Source: Methanobacteriota archaeon (GTDB lineage Archaea > Thermoplasmatota > Poseidoniia > Poseidoniales > Thalassarchaeaceae). Taken from it: 64,000 nucleotides of DNA. The first letter of the stretch is position 1. Every line of letters begins with the position of its first letter. Shown here piece by piece: positions 7,136 to 14,320 of the stretch. The notes beneath the pieces were generated by a model, which saw only the letters and a list, made by a program, of their open reading frames with translations, was not told the DNA's origin and did not search any database. The DNA lies in NCBI GenBank assembly GCA_002718995.2, contig PBGL02000008.1, positions 1 to 64,000 of the forward strand. The letters are read 5' to 3'. Both the position numbers and the translations under genes were made by a program.

Positions 7136-8148
7136 TTCCAAAGATCGCTGGTTGGAAGCCCGATCGCGTTACTGAACTTACCGACATCGTCGGAAAGGAA
7201 GGGATTCTTGGAGTCGTGGACGTAGCCGGAGTCCCTGCAAAGAATATGCTGGACATGAGAAAGTCCCTGAGGGGAATGTTGACCATGACCATGGCTAAGA
7301 AGAGCCTAATCAGGCTCGCATGGAAGGATGCGGGTTTGACCGAAGATGACCTGGAGGCTATGTTGGAGGGAGCTGTACAGCCTTGTGTCGTTCACACTGA
7401 TTCACTAAATTGCTACGAGTTGTTCGAGGAACTAGAGAAGACTCGGCAAGGAAGAGCAGCCAAGGATGGAGAGGTTGCGCCGAATGACATTATTGTCGAG
7501 GCGGGACCGACGGAGTTTGGACCAGGGCCGATTGTCGGGGAGTTCAACGCCGTAGGAATCCCGGCAAAGATAGACAAGGGTGCAGTCGCTATACAGAAGA
7601 CGGTGACTGTAGTCAACAAGGGAGATCCAATCGATGGCGAGCTAGGACTAATGTTGTCAAAATTAGGAATCAACCCTATCGAGATCGGACTGATACTGAT
7701 TGGAGTTCTAGATGGTGGAGATGTCCTCTCGGCTTCTGACTTGGATTTGGATACCGATGGCCTGAGAGACGACATAGTAGTCGCAAATTCTGGTGCCTAC
7801 AATCTGGCATGCAACATTAGGTGGTTCACTTCGATAACTATGCCAGCATTACTTTCGAAGGCTAGCAGTGAGGCTCTCTCTGTTGCCATTGAAGCAGGAG
7901 TTGTCAATGACGAAACTGCTTCTTTGTTCATATCTCGCGCAAATGCGCACGTGCTGGCCTTGGCCAGTCAATTAGATTCCTCAGCGCTCGATGAAGAGCT
8001 CGCAGCTGCGCTTGGCGCTGCTGCAGAATCGAGCACTGCCGCCACGGCCTCCGAAGTGGCGGAAGACGGAGGCGAAGCACCTGCTGAAGTCGAGGAGGAG
8101 GAAGAAGAGGAAGGCGGGTTCGACGGACTCGGTGACCTCTTCGGATGA
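7132..8148 (+). CDS. rplP0: Large-subunit ribosomal protein uL10 (acidic stalk base P0)
   Basis: A 338-residue archaeal P0. The rRNA-binding domain is N-terminal (KIAGWKPDRVTELTDIV, MRKSLRG). An inserted domain II follows (FGPGPIVGEFNAVGIPAKIDKGAVAIQKTV). Helical spine segments for P1 dimers come next, then an Ala/Glu-rich hinge and the conserved tail GGFDGLGDLFG that recruits translation factors. The TTG at 7132 is chosen because a Shine-Dalgarno GGAGGTGGT lies just upstream at about 7120-7128 and the protein then starts IPKIAGWK like other P0 proteins. It overlaps the rpl1 stop, implying translational coupling. Confidence 0.93.
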   Translation: MIPKIAGWKPDRVTELTDIVGKEGILGVVDVAGVPAKNMLDMRKSLRGMLTMTMAKKSLIRLAWKDAGLTEDDLEAMLEGAVQPCVVHTDSLNCYELFEELEKTRQGRAAKDGEVAPNDIIVEAGPTEFGPGPIVGEFNAVGIPAKIDKGAVAIQKTVTVVNKGDPIDGELGLMLSKLGINPIEIGLILIGVLDGGDVLSASDLDLDTDGLRDDIVVANSGAYNLACNIRWFTSITMPALLSKASSEALSVAIEAGVVNDETASLFISRANAHVLALASQLDSSALDEELAAALGAAAESSTAATASEVAEDGGEAPAEVEEEEEEEGGFDGLGDLFG

Positions 8149-8166
8149 AAAAGAAGGTGAAGAAAT

Positions 8167-8478
8167 ATGGAATATGTGTATGCTGCAATGCTACTGCACT
8201 CGGCCGATAAGGAGATTGACGAAAAGGGCGTAAGCGCTGTGCTGACCGCTGCTGGAGTGGACGCTGATAGCGCCCGCGTAAAGGCGATGGTTGCATCGTT
8301 GGGATCCGTGGATATCGGAGAGGCGATGGCCACTGCCGTAGCCGCACCAGTTGCCTCGGCCGCTCCTGCGGCAGCTTCAGGGGGAGCATCGGGAGATGCA
8401 CCAGCAGAAGCAGCTGCGGAAGAAGAGCCAGAGGACGATGGTGGTGGCTTCGAAGGCCTCGGCTCGCTCTTCGGGTAA
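8167..8478 (+). CDS. rpl12: Ribosomal stalk protein P1 (archaeal L12)
   Basis: A 103-residue acidic stalk protein. The N-terminal dimerisation domain [22 protein letters not shown] is followed by a four-helix domain, an Ala-rich hinge and the tail [10 protein letters not shown], nearly identical to the P0 tail. Multiple dimers bind P0 and recruit elongation factors. A GGTGAAG ribosome-binding sequence lies just before the ATG. It is the last gene of the conserved operon. Confidence 0.95.
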   Translation: MEYVYAAMLLHSADKEIDEKGVSAVLTAAGVDADSARVKAMVASLGSVDIGEAMATAVAAPVASAAPAAASGGASGDAPAEAAAEEEPEDDGGGFEGLGSLFG

Positions 8479-8507
8479 AGTATCAGTTGAATCATGGTCG
8501 CGAAGGC

Positions 8508-8522
8508 GCTATGGGCGATAGC
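8508..8522 (+). other. Small inverted repeat after rpl12
   Basis: GCTAT at 8508-8512 pairs with ATAGC at 8518-8522 around GGGCG, in the 60-base spacer after rpl12. It may be part of the 3' end of the stalk operon mRNA. The stem is short, so support is weak. Confidence 0.25.
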
Positions 8523-8538
8523 ATAGGGGCGAAGCCAT

Positions 8539-9015
8539 ATGGGCTCAATGCGGGTTCTTGAGATTCCAGTCTCGGTCACTCCCGCGGATGCATTGAGATC
8601 ATTCAGAACTGTATGCGAATCCAGAGGTTGGGAGATGCACAGGGTCGAAGAGACCCGCGTGGTAAATCGCTGGGCGATCATAATGCCGCTAACCAGGTCA
8701 GCGAGAGTCCTGGGGATGGTGATCGACGAGGAGGAAGTTGACGGCCTAAGTCTGAGGTCATGGAGTTTTGTTCCCGGTTCGGCAGGTAGAGTGTCAATGG
8801 TGTCCTTTGATGTCCCCGATACAATTAGTCCGAATGAATGGACTGAAATTTTCTCAGAGTGGTGCTCGATACTTCCAAGATGCCCCTGGAAATGGACGTT
8901 CTGGGAACGTTCCATGATTGGTTACTTCATTCCTGAATTCCGTAGATCGAGAGTTCTTTTCAGGAATGAGGGAGTTGATATCTCATCTTGGAATAGTTCG
9001 TCACGAGTAGGCTAA
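8539..9015 (+). CDS. Hypothetical protein (158 aa)
   Basis: No family was recognised. It is a soluble 158-residue protein beginning MGSMRVLEIPVSVTPADALRSF, with a predicted alpha/beta pattern and many Trp residues in the C-terminal half (WTEIFSEWC, CPWKWTFWERS). There is no signal peptide or membrane helix. The start is the ATG at 8539; an ATG at 8548 is equally plausible. It follows the stalk operon by 60 bases on the same strand. Confidence 0.6.
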   Translation: MGSMRVLEIPVSVTPADALRSFRTVCESRGWEMHRVEETRVVNRWAIIMPLTRSARVLGMVIDEEEVDGLSLRSWSFVPGSAGRVSMVSFDVPDTISPNEWTEIFSEWCSILPRCPWKWTFWERSMIGYFIPEFRRSRVLFRNEGVDISSWNSSSRVG

Positions 9016-9081
9016 TTGCTTCTTGAGGGAGCTGGTGATAGAGGACTTGAAAGATAAGGCGTTAACCGGAGTTTGAAGGAA

Positions 9082-9753
9082 ATGGATATTGAGCAGCTCT
9101 TCGATACCCCGCGGAAAATTGGGATGTTTGCTGGCAGTGTTGCTTTCCTAATTCTATTTCCTGCATATTTTGCCTGGATGCCATTGGTTGATGACGGGAT
9201 GGTTTCTGGTGGCTCTGGTGGCTCTGGGGACTGGGAGGTTGGTTTCGTTGAGACTCCCATAGTCCTGCAAGAAACTCAAGTTATGGGTAATGGGGATTCT
9301 CACGATACTTTCTTTGATGTCGCCTCAGAGATGAATATTGGGTATATCGAGTTGGATATCGACTGCAATGATAACGACGACCCTGGGCCTGGTTTCACCG
9401 ATAGTGCCGAGGGAACCAGTGACGTTAGTGGCGTTATCGGAGATTTTGAGGACCAAAGCGGAGATGGGATGTGCTCAGGGGGGGATTCTGGATTCACCCT
9501 CAGATGGGACGTAACGACGAATTATTCTGGAGCAAATTACACTGCTTCAGGAGTTAGCGAGTGGGAAATAAGATCTGAATGGAATGATGGTGGACTGGGC
9601 AGAGGGACTTGGGCTGCTACAATTACTGCTGATATCAGCTCCCCTCCTTCGCCTCTGGGATCAATAGTTGACTCAGACGAGGAATATGAAATCACGTGGA
9701 CTGCGATGACCTATGAGTTAATCATTCAACCAGCAGTAGAAATGGGGACTTGA
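9082..9753 (+). CDS. Membrane-anchored extracellular protein of unknown function
   Basis: About 223 residues. A cytosolic stub (MDIEQLFDTPRK) leads into one membrane helix (IGMFAGSVAFLILFPAYFAWM), then a Gly/Ser linker (GGSGGSG) and an extracellular Asp/Gly/Ser-rich beta domain. Acidic residues cluster in DIDCNDNDDPGPG, possibly a cation-binding loop, and two Cys residues could form a disulfide. The late pattern ending WTAMTYELIIQPA resembles other small anchored beta-sandwich proteins, but no family was recognised. The ATG at 9082 is preferred; a TTG at 9073 would add three residues. It converges with the GTPase gene with no spacer. Confidence 0.6.
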   Translation: MDIEQLFDTPRKIGMFAGSVAFLILFPAYFAWMPLVDDGMVSGGSGGSGDWEVGFVETPIVLQETQVMGNGDSHDTFFDVASEMNIGYIELDIDCNDNDDPGPGFTDSAEGTSDVSGVIGDFEDQSGDGMCSGGDSGFTLRWDVTTNYSGANYTASGVSEWEIRSEWNDGGLGRGTWAATITADISSPPSPLGSIVDSDEEYEITWTAMTYELIIQPAVEMGT

Positions 9754-11040
9754 TCAGGTCTTTGAGTAAATGCTGATTACATCGCCATCTTGAACCTCGT
9801 AATCCGCGCCTATGACCCTTGAGCTCCTTGCGTCTACTGCCCTGATGAATCCATCTCCCAAGTCGGAGTGGACCTCGTAGGCTAGCCCCTTGGCCGTGGT
9901 TCCCTCGGCGATCAGGACTGCATCGGGGAGGGTGTTTCCGTCTCCATCGGTCCAATGGGTTTCGTCCTGGACGGGATATGCTACCCTTCTCGATAGTCTT
10001 CCGAAGACCACCTCACTCAGTAGCCCAATAAGGCCTCCTCCACTCCACTCTTCGAGTGACTCTGATATTGATTTGAGGGCTTTCTCCTGTTCCTCTGTCA
10101 AGTCGGCCTCCCCCTTTTCTGTAATCTCGAAAGATGCTTCTCCTGGGTCGTTACTAATCAGTCCGGCTATCGATGCCCTTCTCAACGCAAGTTCAGCTTC
10201 GGCACTAGTCAAAACCAGTGTTCCACCATTTTTGATTACCTTTCTGGAAAGGTCTTCCAAAGCTCCCTCGATAGCTCTGTCAGCTTTGTTCGCTGCTATT
10301 GATATGGGGAATAATTCGTTCCTGATTGAAGAGGCGAGGGTAGCGAGGTGATCGGAATTCCAATCCCATGGAGGACCCGCATCCGGGTATTGCGAAATTA
10401 CTTCAGAGATTGCTAGTGAGACATGTCTTTCTTTGGCGCCTATCCCAGTGAGCTGGTCTAGAATGTAGATGGATAGAGCTTTGTCCCCCTCTGCCTGTAC
10501 CCTTCTGGTACCCCTATGCCAACCAGTATTCAGAATTCCAATTATCCAGCGATCAATCTCTTCAAGCAGGAAGCTGTGCTCCTCCATTGGATCGGAGCCG
10601 CCCGATCCTACTGGATTTCCCTCCATATCTGTGGAGCCGGAGACATCGATGACTTGTATCAGGGCGTCGCATCTGGCCAGGTCTGAGAGGAACTGGTTTC
10701 CCCTTCCTCTTCCCTCATGTGCCCCTGGTACAAGTCCAGCGACGTCGATCAGTGTGACTGGAACTAGTCTCCTGTGATTGCTGCATCTACCTGTGTTGGG
10801 GATGCAAATGCTTCCCATTCTAGGGTCTTCTGGGGATGTTTCATCGAGTCTCCCTGACTCCTCTCTCTTGGTTCTCAGTTCCTTGCAAGCACAGCTAACT
10901 GGAAGTGGGAGCCAAGCGACTCCTACATTCGGCTCTATCGTTGTGAAAGGGTAGTTTGCAATTTCGACTAGTGACTCAGTTAAGGCGGAAAACATGGTTG
11001 ATTTGCCGACGTTCGGCTTCCCCACTAGACCTATTCGCAT
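9754..11040 (-). CDS. YchF/OBG-family GTP-binding protein with C-terminal TGS domain
   Basis: A 428-residue translation-associated GTPase. G1 is GKPNVGKST (residues 7-15), the G2-side sequence NYPFTTIEPNVG follows, G3 is DVAGLVPGAHEGRGRGNQFL and G4 is NKAD. The C-terminal TGS domain (VLIAEGTTAKGLAYEVHSDLGDGF, ending EVQDGDVISI) matches archaeal YchF-type proteins. A cysteine-bearing insertion (SCACKELR, then GRCSNHR) between the switch regions could bind zinc and is typical of archaeal members. YchF proteins hydrolyse ATP or GTP and associate with ribosomes. The gene is 50 bases from the following membrane-protein gene on the same strand. Confidence 0.88.
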   Translation of the reverse strand: MRIGLVGKPNVGKSTMFSALTESLVEIANYPFTTIEPNVGVAWLPLPVSCACKELRTKREESGRLDETSPEDPRMGSICIPNTGRCSNHRRLVPVTLIDVAGLVPGAHEGRGRGNQFLSDLARCDALIQVIDVSGSTDMEGNPVGSGGSDPMEEHSFLLEEIDRWIIGILNTGWHRGTRRVQAEGDKALSIYILDQLTGIGAKERHVSLAISEVISQYPDAGPPWDWNSDHLATLASSIRNELFPISIAANKADRAIEGALEDLSRKVIKNGGTLVLTSAEAELALRRASIAGLISNDPGEASFEITEKGEADLTEEQEKALKSISESLEEWSGGGLIGLLSEVVFGRLSRRVAYPVQDETHWTDGDGNTLPDAVLIAEGTTAKGLAYEVHSDLGDGFIRAVDARSSRVIGADYEVQDGDVISIYSKT

Positions 11041-11090
11041 GTCATCCCCATTTGTCTCAACAGAGGTGGTATTCCCTCAAGTTGACGGTA

Positions 11091-12755
11091 TCAGAGTTCC
11101 GTGGCTGACCCAGCCTCTTCACTCTGAGATACTGGGATTACCTCAGTATCCAATGTCGCCCCGCTTGCTAGGATTCTCCTAACTGACGTAGAAGAAGTCA
11201 GTTCGTAGGCATGAGGAGAAAGTGATGTGGACGATTCTACTTCTTCAGACAGTTTTTCTCCCCTGAATTGGCCACTGATAAGATTGGTGCAGTGGAATAT
11301 GGAACCCAAGACAGTGCCGTAGAAGGTCACGGATCCAAGAATCCTAAGTTCCTCTGTGATTGAGGATGGGTTTTCGGCGAGAGACTCAATCAGGGCCATG
11401 TCGTTCAGATCGGCCATGATGGTAAATGTAAGTCCAGCGACGGCACCTCCTGACATGAGCCAGAAGGCCGCTCTTGAGCGGCTTACCGACAGCACCTTCC
11501 TACCGCTAACCTGTGGGAAGACGTAGAGTGCCGTACCCAAAGATAGTGGCATCAAGACCGCCCATAACGAGAGGAGGTCCAGAGTCTGGGAAATCCCCGA
11601 TAGTTCGCCAGCGCCTCCGAGGGCATCGGTCTGGACGAAGAGGGACCCTATTGCTATTGGAATCAGCATCCATGCCCCCATGTTCATCTCTGCTATTCCA
11701 GGGGAGTCTGCATTCTCAACAAATGCGTCCTTTCCCCTGAGTGTAACCAGTAAGTTGGAGCTGTAGGCGATAACCGGTATCATAGCTAGGGCCATCAGGA
11801 ATGATCCGGATATGTGGTCTTGAGTGGAGGAGCTGATTTCAGATGCCTCTAGTCCTAGCATATCAACGGCCATCGATGGATCCGTTGAGCCCATAGGATT
11901 GATTGAGATTAAAGCGCCGAAGAGCGTGAAACCTACCAGAGTCCTAGACCAAAGTGGGTTGCCGCTCCCCATGCTCGAGGCGTAGAGCGAGACGCCGGCT
12001 ATTCCACAGAAGAAGAACGTCCCGCCAATCATGTGGTACACGAGCCACTGTCCCACTCCAGTACCGTATGCTCCGCTTAGGAACACTGAGACAACAGCTA
12101 GAGGGTTCCCGATCAGTCCGAAGATAATTAGCCATCCTGGAATAGCTATTGAGCGTGTAGCATTGGAAATAGTCAGTAGTTGATTCAGGATAATTGCCAT
12201 CATCGCCAATATTTGCAATGCGGTTCCGAGGACAATTATGTCTACTCCAAGAATCTCTTTTGAGTGGGCACCAATGACTAGAATTAGGACTGAGAGAGTC
12301 CAGAGTCCGGAAACAAGAGTTGCATTTGACTCGCTGGCCAGATTCGTCCCTGAGAGTGTTGGGACCACATGTAGTCCAGCCCCTATTACCATCATCCCCA
12401 CTGCCCCAAATAATGCCGCGAATCTGCCTGCGTACATCAGTTCGTGTGAATCAGGGGAGTACCCCCACGCACCTAGGCTGTGCAGTGCAGTTGGATCATG
12501 GGACAGCCAAAGGCCCGCGAAAGTCAAAATGGAGGCTAACATGGCCCAAATCATACCATGCATGATCCAGGTTCTGGATGCAGAACCTGGCTTACCCTGC
12601 ACAAAGTCGATTGCTGGACCTAGTGCTTTCTCAAGCATGAACATGACCATTCCCTTAGCAACATCGTTGAAAATTGACAGTCCCCTCTTCATTAGAATGA
12701 ATGAGACGACCATCAACAGCCAGAAAATAGCCAAGGTTGGAATTATTTCACTCAT
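11091..12755 (-). CDS. Heme-copper oxidase subunit I-like (CcoN/NorB-like) membrane protein lacking metal ligands
   Basis: About 554 residues with 12 or more hydrophobic helices. By eye it lines up with cbb3-type CcoN: an N-terminal GRFAALFG segment takes the place of CcoN RPLHTNAVIFG, and QWLVYHMIGGTFFF resembles the WwfgHNavgfflT segment. Then comes a stretch like SYRL...FWALI, where NPMGSTDPS replaces GPHHLHYT. The later ALYVFPQVSGRKVLS resembles the YylvPr...LYS region. The low-spin heme His, the CuB His-His pair and the helix-10 HxH are not visible; one His (about residue 238) remains. It is therefore unlikely to be an oxidase. The ATG at 12755 follows a GAGGTAAC ribosome-binding site; a GTG at 12773 would overlap the upstream gene. 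Confidence 0.6.
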   Translation of the reverse strand: MSEIIPTLAIFWLLMVVSFILMKRGLSIFNDVAKGMVMFMLEKALGPAIDFVQGKPGSASRTWIMHGMIWAMLASILTFAGLWLSHDPTALHSLGAWGYSPDSHELMYAGRFAALFGAVGMMVIGAGLHVVPTLSGTNLASESNATLVSGLWTLSVLILVIGAHSKEILGVDIIVLGTALQILAMMAIILNQLLTISNATRSIAIPGWLIIFGLIGNPLAVVSVFLSGAYGTGVGQWLVYHMIGGTFFFCGIAGVSLYASSMGSGNPLWSRTLVGFTLFGALISINPMGSTDPSMAVDMLGLEASEISSSTQDHISGSFLMALAMIPVIAYSSNLLVTLRGKDAFVENADSPGIAEMNMGAWMLIPIAIGSLFVQTDALGGAGELSGISQTLDLLSLWAVLMPLSLGTALYVFPQVSGRKVLSVSRSRAAFWLMSGGAVAGLTFTIMADLNDMALIESLAENPSSITEELRILGSVTFYGTVLGSIFHCTNLISGQFRGEKLSEEVESSTSLSPHAYELTSSTSVRRILASGATLDTEVIPVSQSEEAGSATEL

Positions 12756-12765
12756 GGAAGTTACC

Positions 12766-13044
12766 TCACTCACTGGTTGCCTCTGTTAGCATTGTCCCGA
12801 TTATTGCGAATATCCCGAGCATCGCACCCAGTAGGAAGAACCAGATTCCAGAGTCAAATACTCCCTCAAACATGGGTAGAAGCTCGGATACTACCGGCAT
12901 TTCTCTGCCTGGGTAGAGGATTCCATAGAGGAGCAGGAAGGATAGTGAGGCTACCACTCCAAGAGCTATGACTACCGAGGAAGATTGGGGTTCCTTTTCC
13001 CCCTGAATGAACTCCGTGATTTGGCTTGAGCCTTGGTCTGACAT
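12766..13044 (-). CDS. Small two-helix membrane protein, partner of the oxidase-like protein
   Basis: A 92-residue protein with a soluble N-terminus (MSDQGSSQITEFIQGEKEPQ) and two transmembrane helices (SSVVIALGVVASLSFLLLYGIL and GIWFFLLGAMLGIFAIIGTML). It sits 10 bases upstream of the oxidase-like gene on the same strand, so both are probably one operon. Size and layout resemble small accessory subunits of heme-copper oxidases, but there is no clear homology. Function unknown. Confidence 0.65.
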   Translation of the reverse strand: MSDQGSSQITEFIQGEKEPQSSSVVIALGVVASLSFLLLYGILYPGREMPVVSELLPMFEGVFDSGIWFFLLGAMLGIFAIIGTMLTEATSE

Positions 13045-13112
13045 TGGTAAACACCTCGCTACGAGCTGCAGGAGCGGACTGAACCAGCGGAGATTGACCC
13101 TTAAGCATTGGG

Positions 13113-13131
13113 CGAGGGACGTAGTCCCTCG
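13113..13131 (-). terminator. 8-bp perfect hairpin after the RaSEA gene
   Basis: CGAGGGAC at 13113-13120 pairs with GTCCCTCG at 13124-13131 around a GTA loop. On the - strand it begins 3 bases after the RaSEA stop codon and precedes the next gene start at 13044. Stem length, 3-base loop and placement match the hairpin at 3618-3636. Confidence 0.5.
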
Positions 13132-13134
13132 TGG

Positions 13135-14268
13135 TCATGGTGCCCTAAGAGCGTCTATTCTGTTTCCTCGTCTGTCATTACCTGAGCCTAGAGGGGTTGG
13201 CAGGCTACTGTCTGAGAGGATCTCTGAATGCCAAGATGATTTACAATCACAGTTCAGCCCTTCAAATTCTCCTATTTGACCTGAAACTGAGTATCTCTCT
13301 ATGGCTGCGACTAAATCGGCGTCGCACTTGCCACAGTTGTGTGATCCTCGAATTTTCCCTCCTGCCGTGGGATGAACTATTACTCGACAGTCTGTCTCTG
13401 TAATCGTGTCATGAGAGGTAGTGATCATCTCGACGAGTGACCATAGCCAAGGAGGCCTGTACTCCCTGTTCCTGAACAGCCTATCGACTATTGTCCGCTT
13501 CTGGATGTTCATTGGATTTATCGAAACCTCATCCGAAAGTGGGGCTACCTCGGAAATCCATTTCGAAGTGTGAAGGAGGGCGTCCGCCTCAGACATGAAT
13601 GGTGGCTTGAAAAGCAGGTACGTCTTGACCCTGAGATCGTTTTCTCTTAGGTATTCGACAGCTCTGTTCCACTGCTTTGTCGAGAATCCTTTGTTGGCAT
13701 GGAATCTGAGGACAGTGTCATCATATGCCTCGAGCCCTATTGCCACCGTACATCCGGGATGCCTCTCAGCCACCCAGGCAAGTTTCTCACGGGTACACAT
13801 CTGAGCCTGCGCCTCGATCACCAAGTGAAGGCCCATGTCGTGAGTCTCCCTTAGGACCGCTTCTTGCCACTCCGGGGGATTCTCCCTGTCCTCGAAAAAG
13901 GTTCCAGACGTGTAGATCTTAATCATCCCACATCCCTCGAAGTTATTCGTGCGCCTCTTTGCCTCTTCCCATTGGTTGAACATGTCCTCAGATGTTACGT
14001 CGTCTCTGACATCATTGAAGTAGCCACAGAAAGTACAGCCGGATTTCCACCACCATGCACATCCCTTCGTCCTGAGGATGACGGTCACTGCCTGACAGGG
14101 GGTTCCATCGGGAAGATTCTCCGGGGTCTTGTAGACTGTGACTGGCTTGCTGGCATCCCAAGACTCCCTGATTGAAACGGATTCGGGGGTATTCTCAGGG
14201 GCCTTCACTAGATGGTGTACCTTGGTTGACTTTGAACCATCGCCCATCAACCCGCAGGCCTGACCCAT
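13135..14268 (-). CDS. Archaeosine biosynthesis radical SAM protein (RaSEA-like)
   Basis: A 377-residue radical SAM enzyme. The [4Fe-4S] motif is CAWWWKSGCTFCGY, the expanded CxnCxxC typical of RaSEA. Other conserved segments are IKIYTSGTFFEDRENPP, HLVIEAQAQMCTREKL, VAIGLEAYDD and a late cysteine group (CGKCDADL, NCDC). RaSEA works with ArcS to turn the lysine adduct at G15 of archaeal tRNA into archaeosine. No ArcS gene is present in the window. The start at 14268 includes the leader MGQACGLMGDGS; the second Met (MGDGS) is equally possible. The hairpin at 13113-13131 lies downstream. Confidence 0.82.
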   Translation of the reverse strand: MGQACGLMGDGSKSTKVHHLVKAPENTPESVSIRESWDASKPVTVYKTPENLPDGTPCQAVTVILRTKGCAWWWKSGCTFCGYFNDVRDDVTSEDMFNQWEEAKRRTNNFEGCGMIKIYTSGTFFEDRENPPEWQEAVLRETHDMGLHLVIEAQAQMCTREKLAWVAERHPGCTVAIGLEAYDDTVLRFHANKGFSTKQWNRAVEYLRENDLRVKTYLLFKPPFMSEADALLHTSKWISEVAPLSDEVSINPMNIQKRTIVDRLFRNREYRPPWLWSLVEMITTSHDTITETDCRVIVHPTAGGKIRGSHNCGKCDADLVAAIERYSVSGQIGEFEGLNCDCKSSWHSEILSDSSLPTPLGSGNDRRGNRIDALRAP

Positions 14269-14320
14269 GCACGTCCCCAGATGAGGTTCTTATTGAGATT
14301 GGCGACAATATCGAGAATAT

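Noticed and set aside
7968-8915. Long minus-strand reading frame (about 315 codons) opposite rplP0 and rpl12
   Set aside because: Its translation is Ser/Pro/Ala low-complexity and mirrors the Ala/Glu-rich hinge regions of the stalk proteins on the other strand; no start signal or domain.
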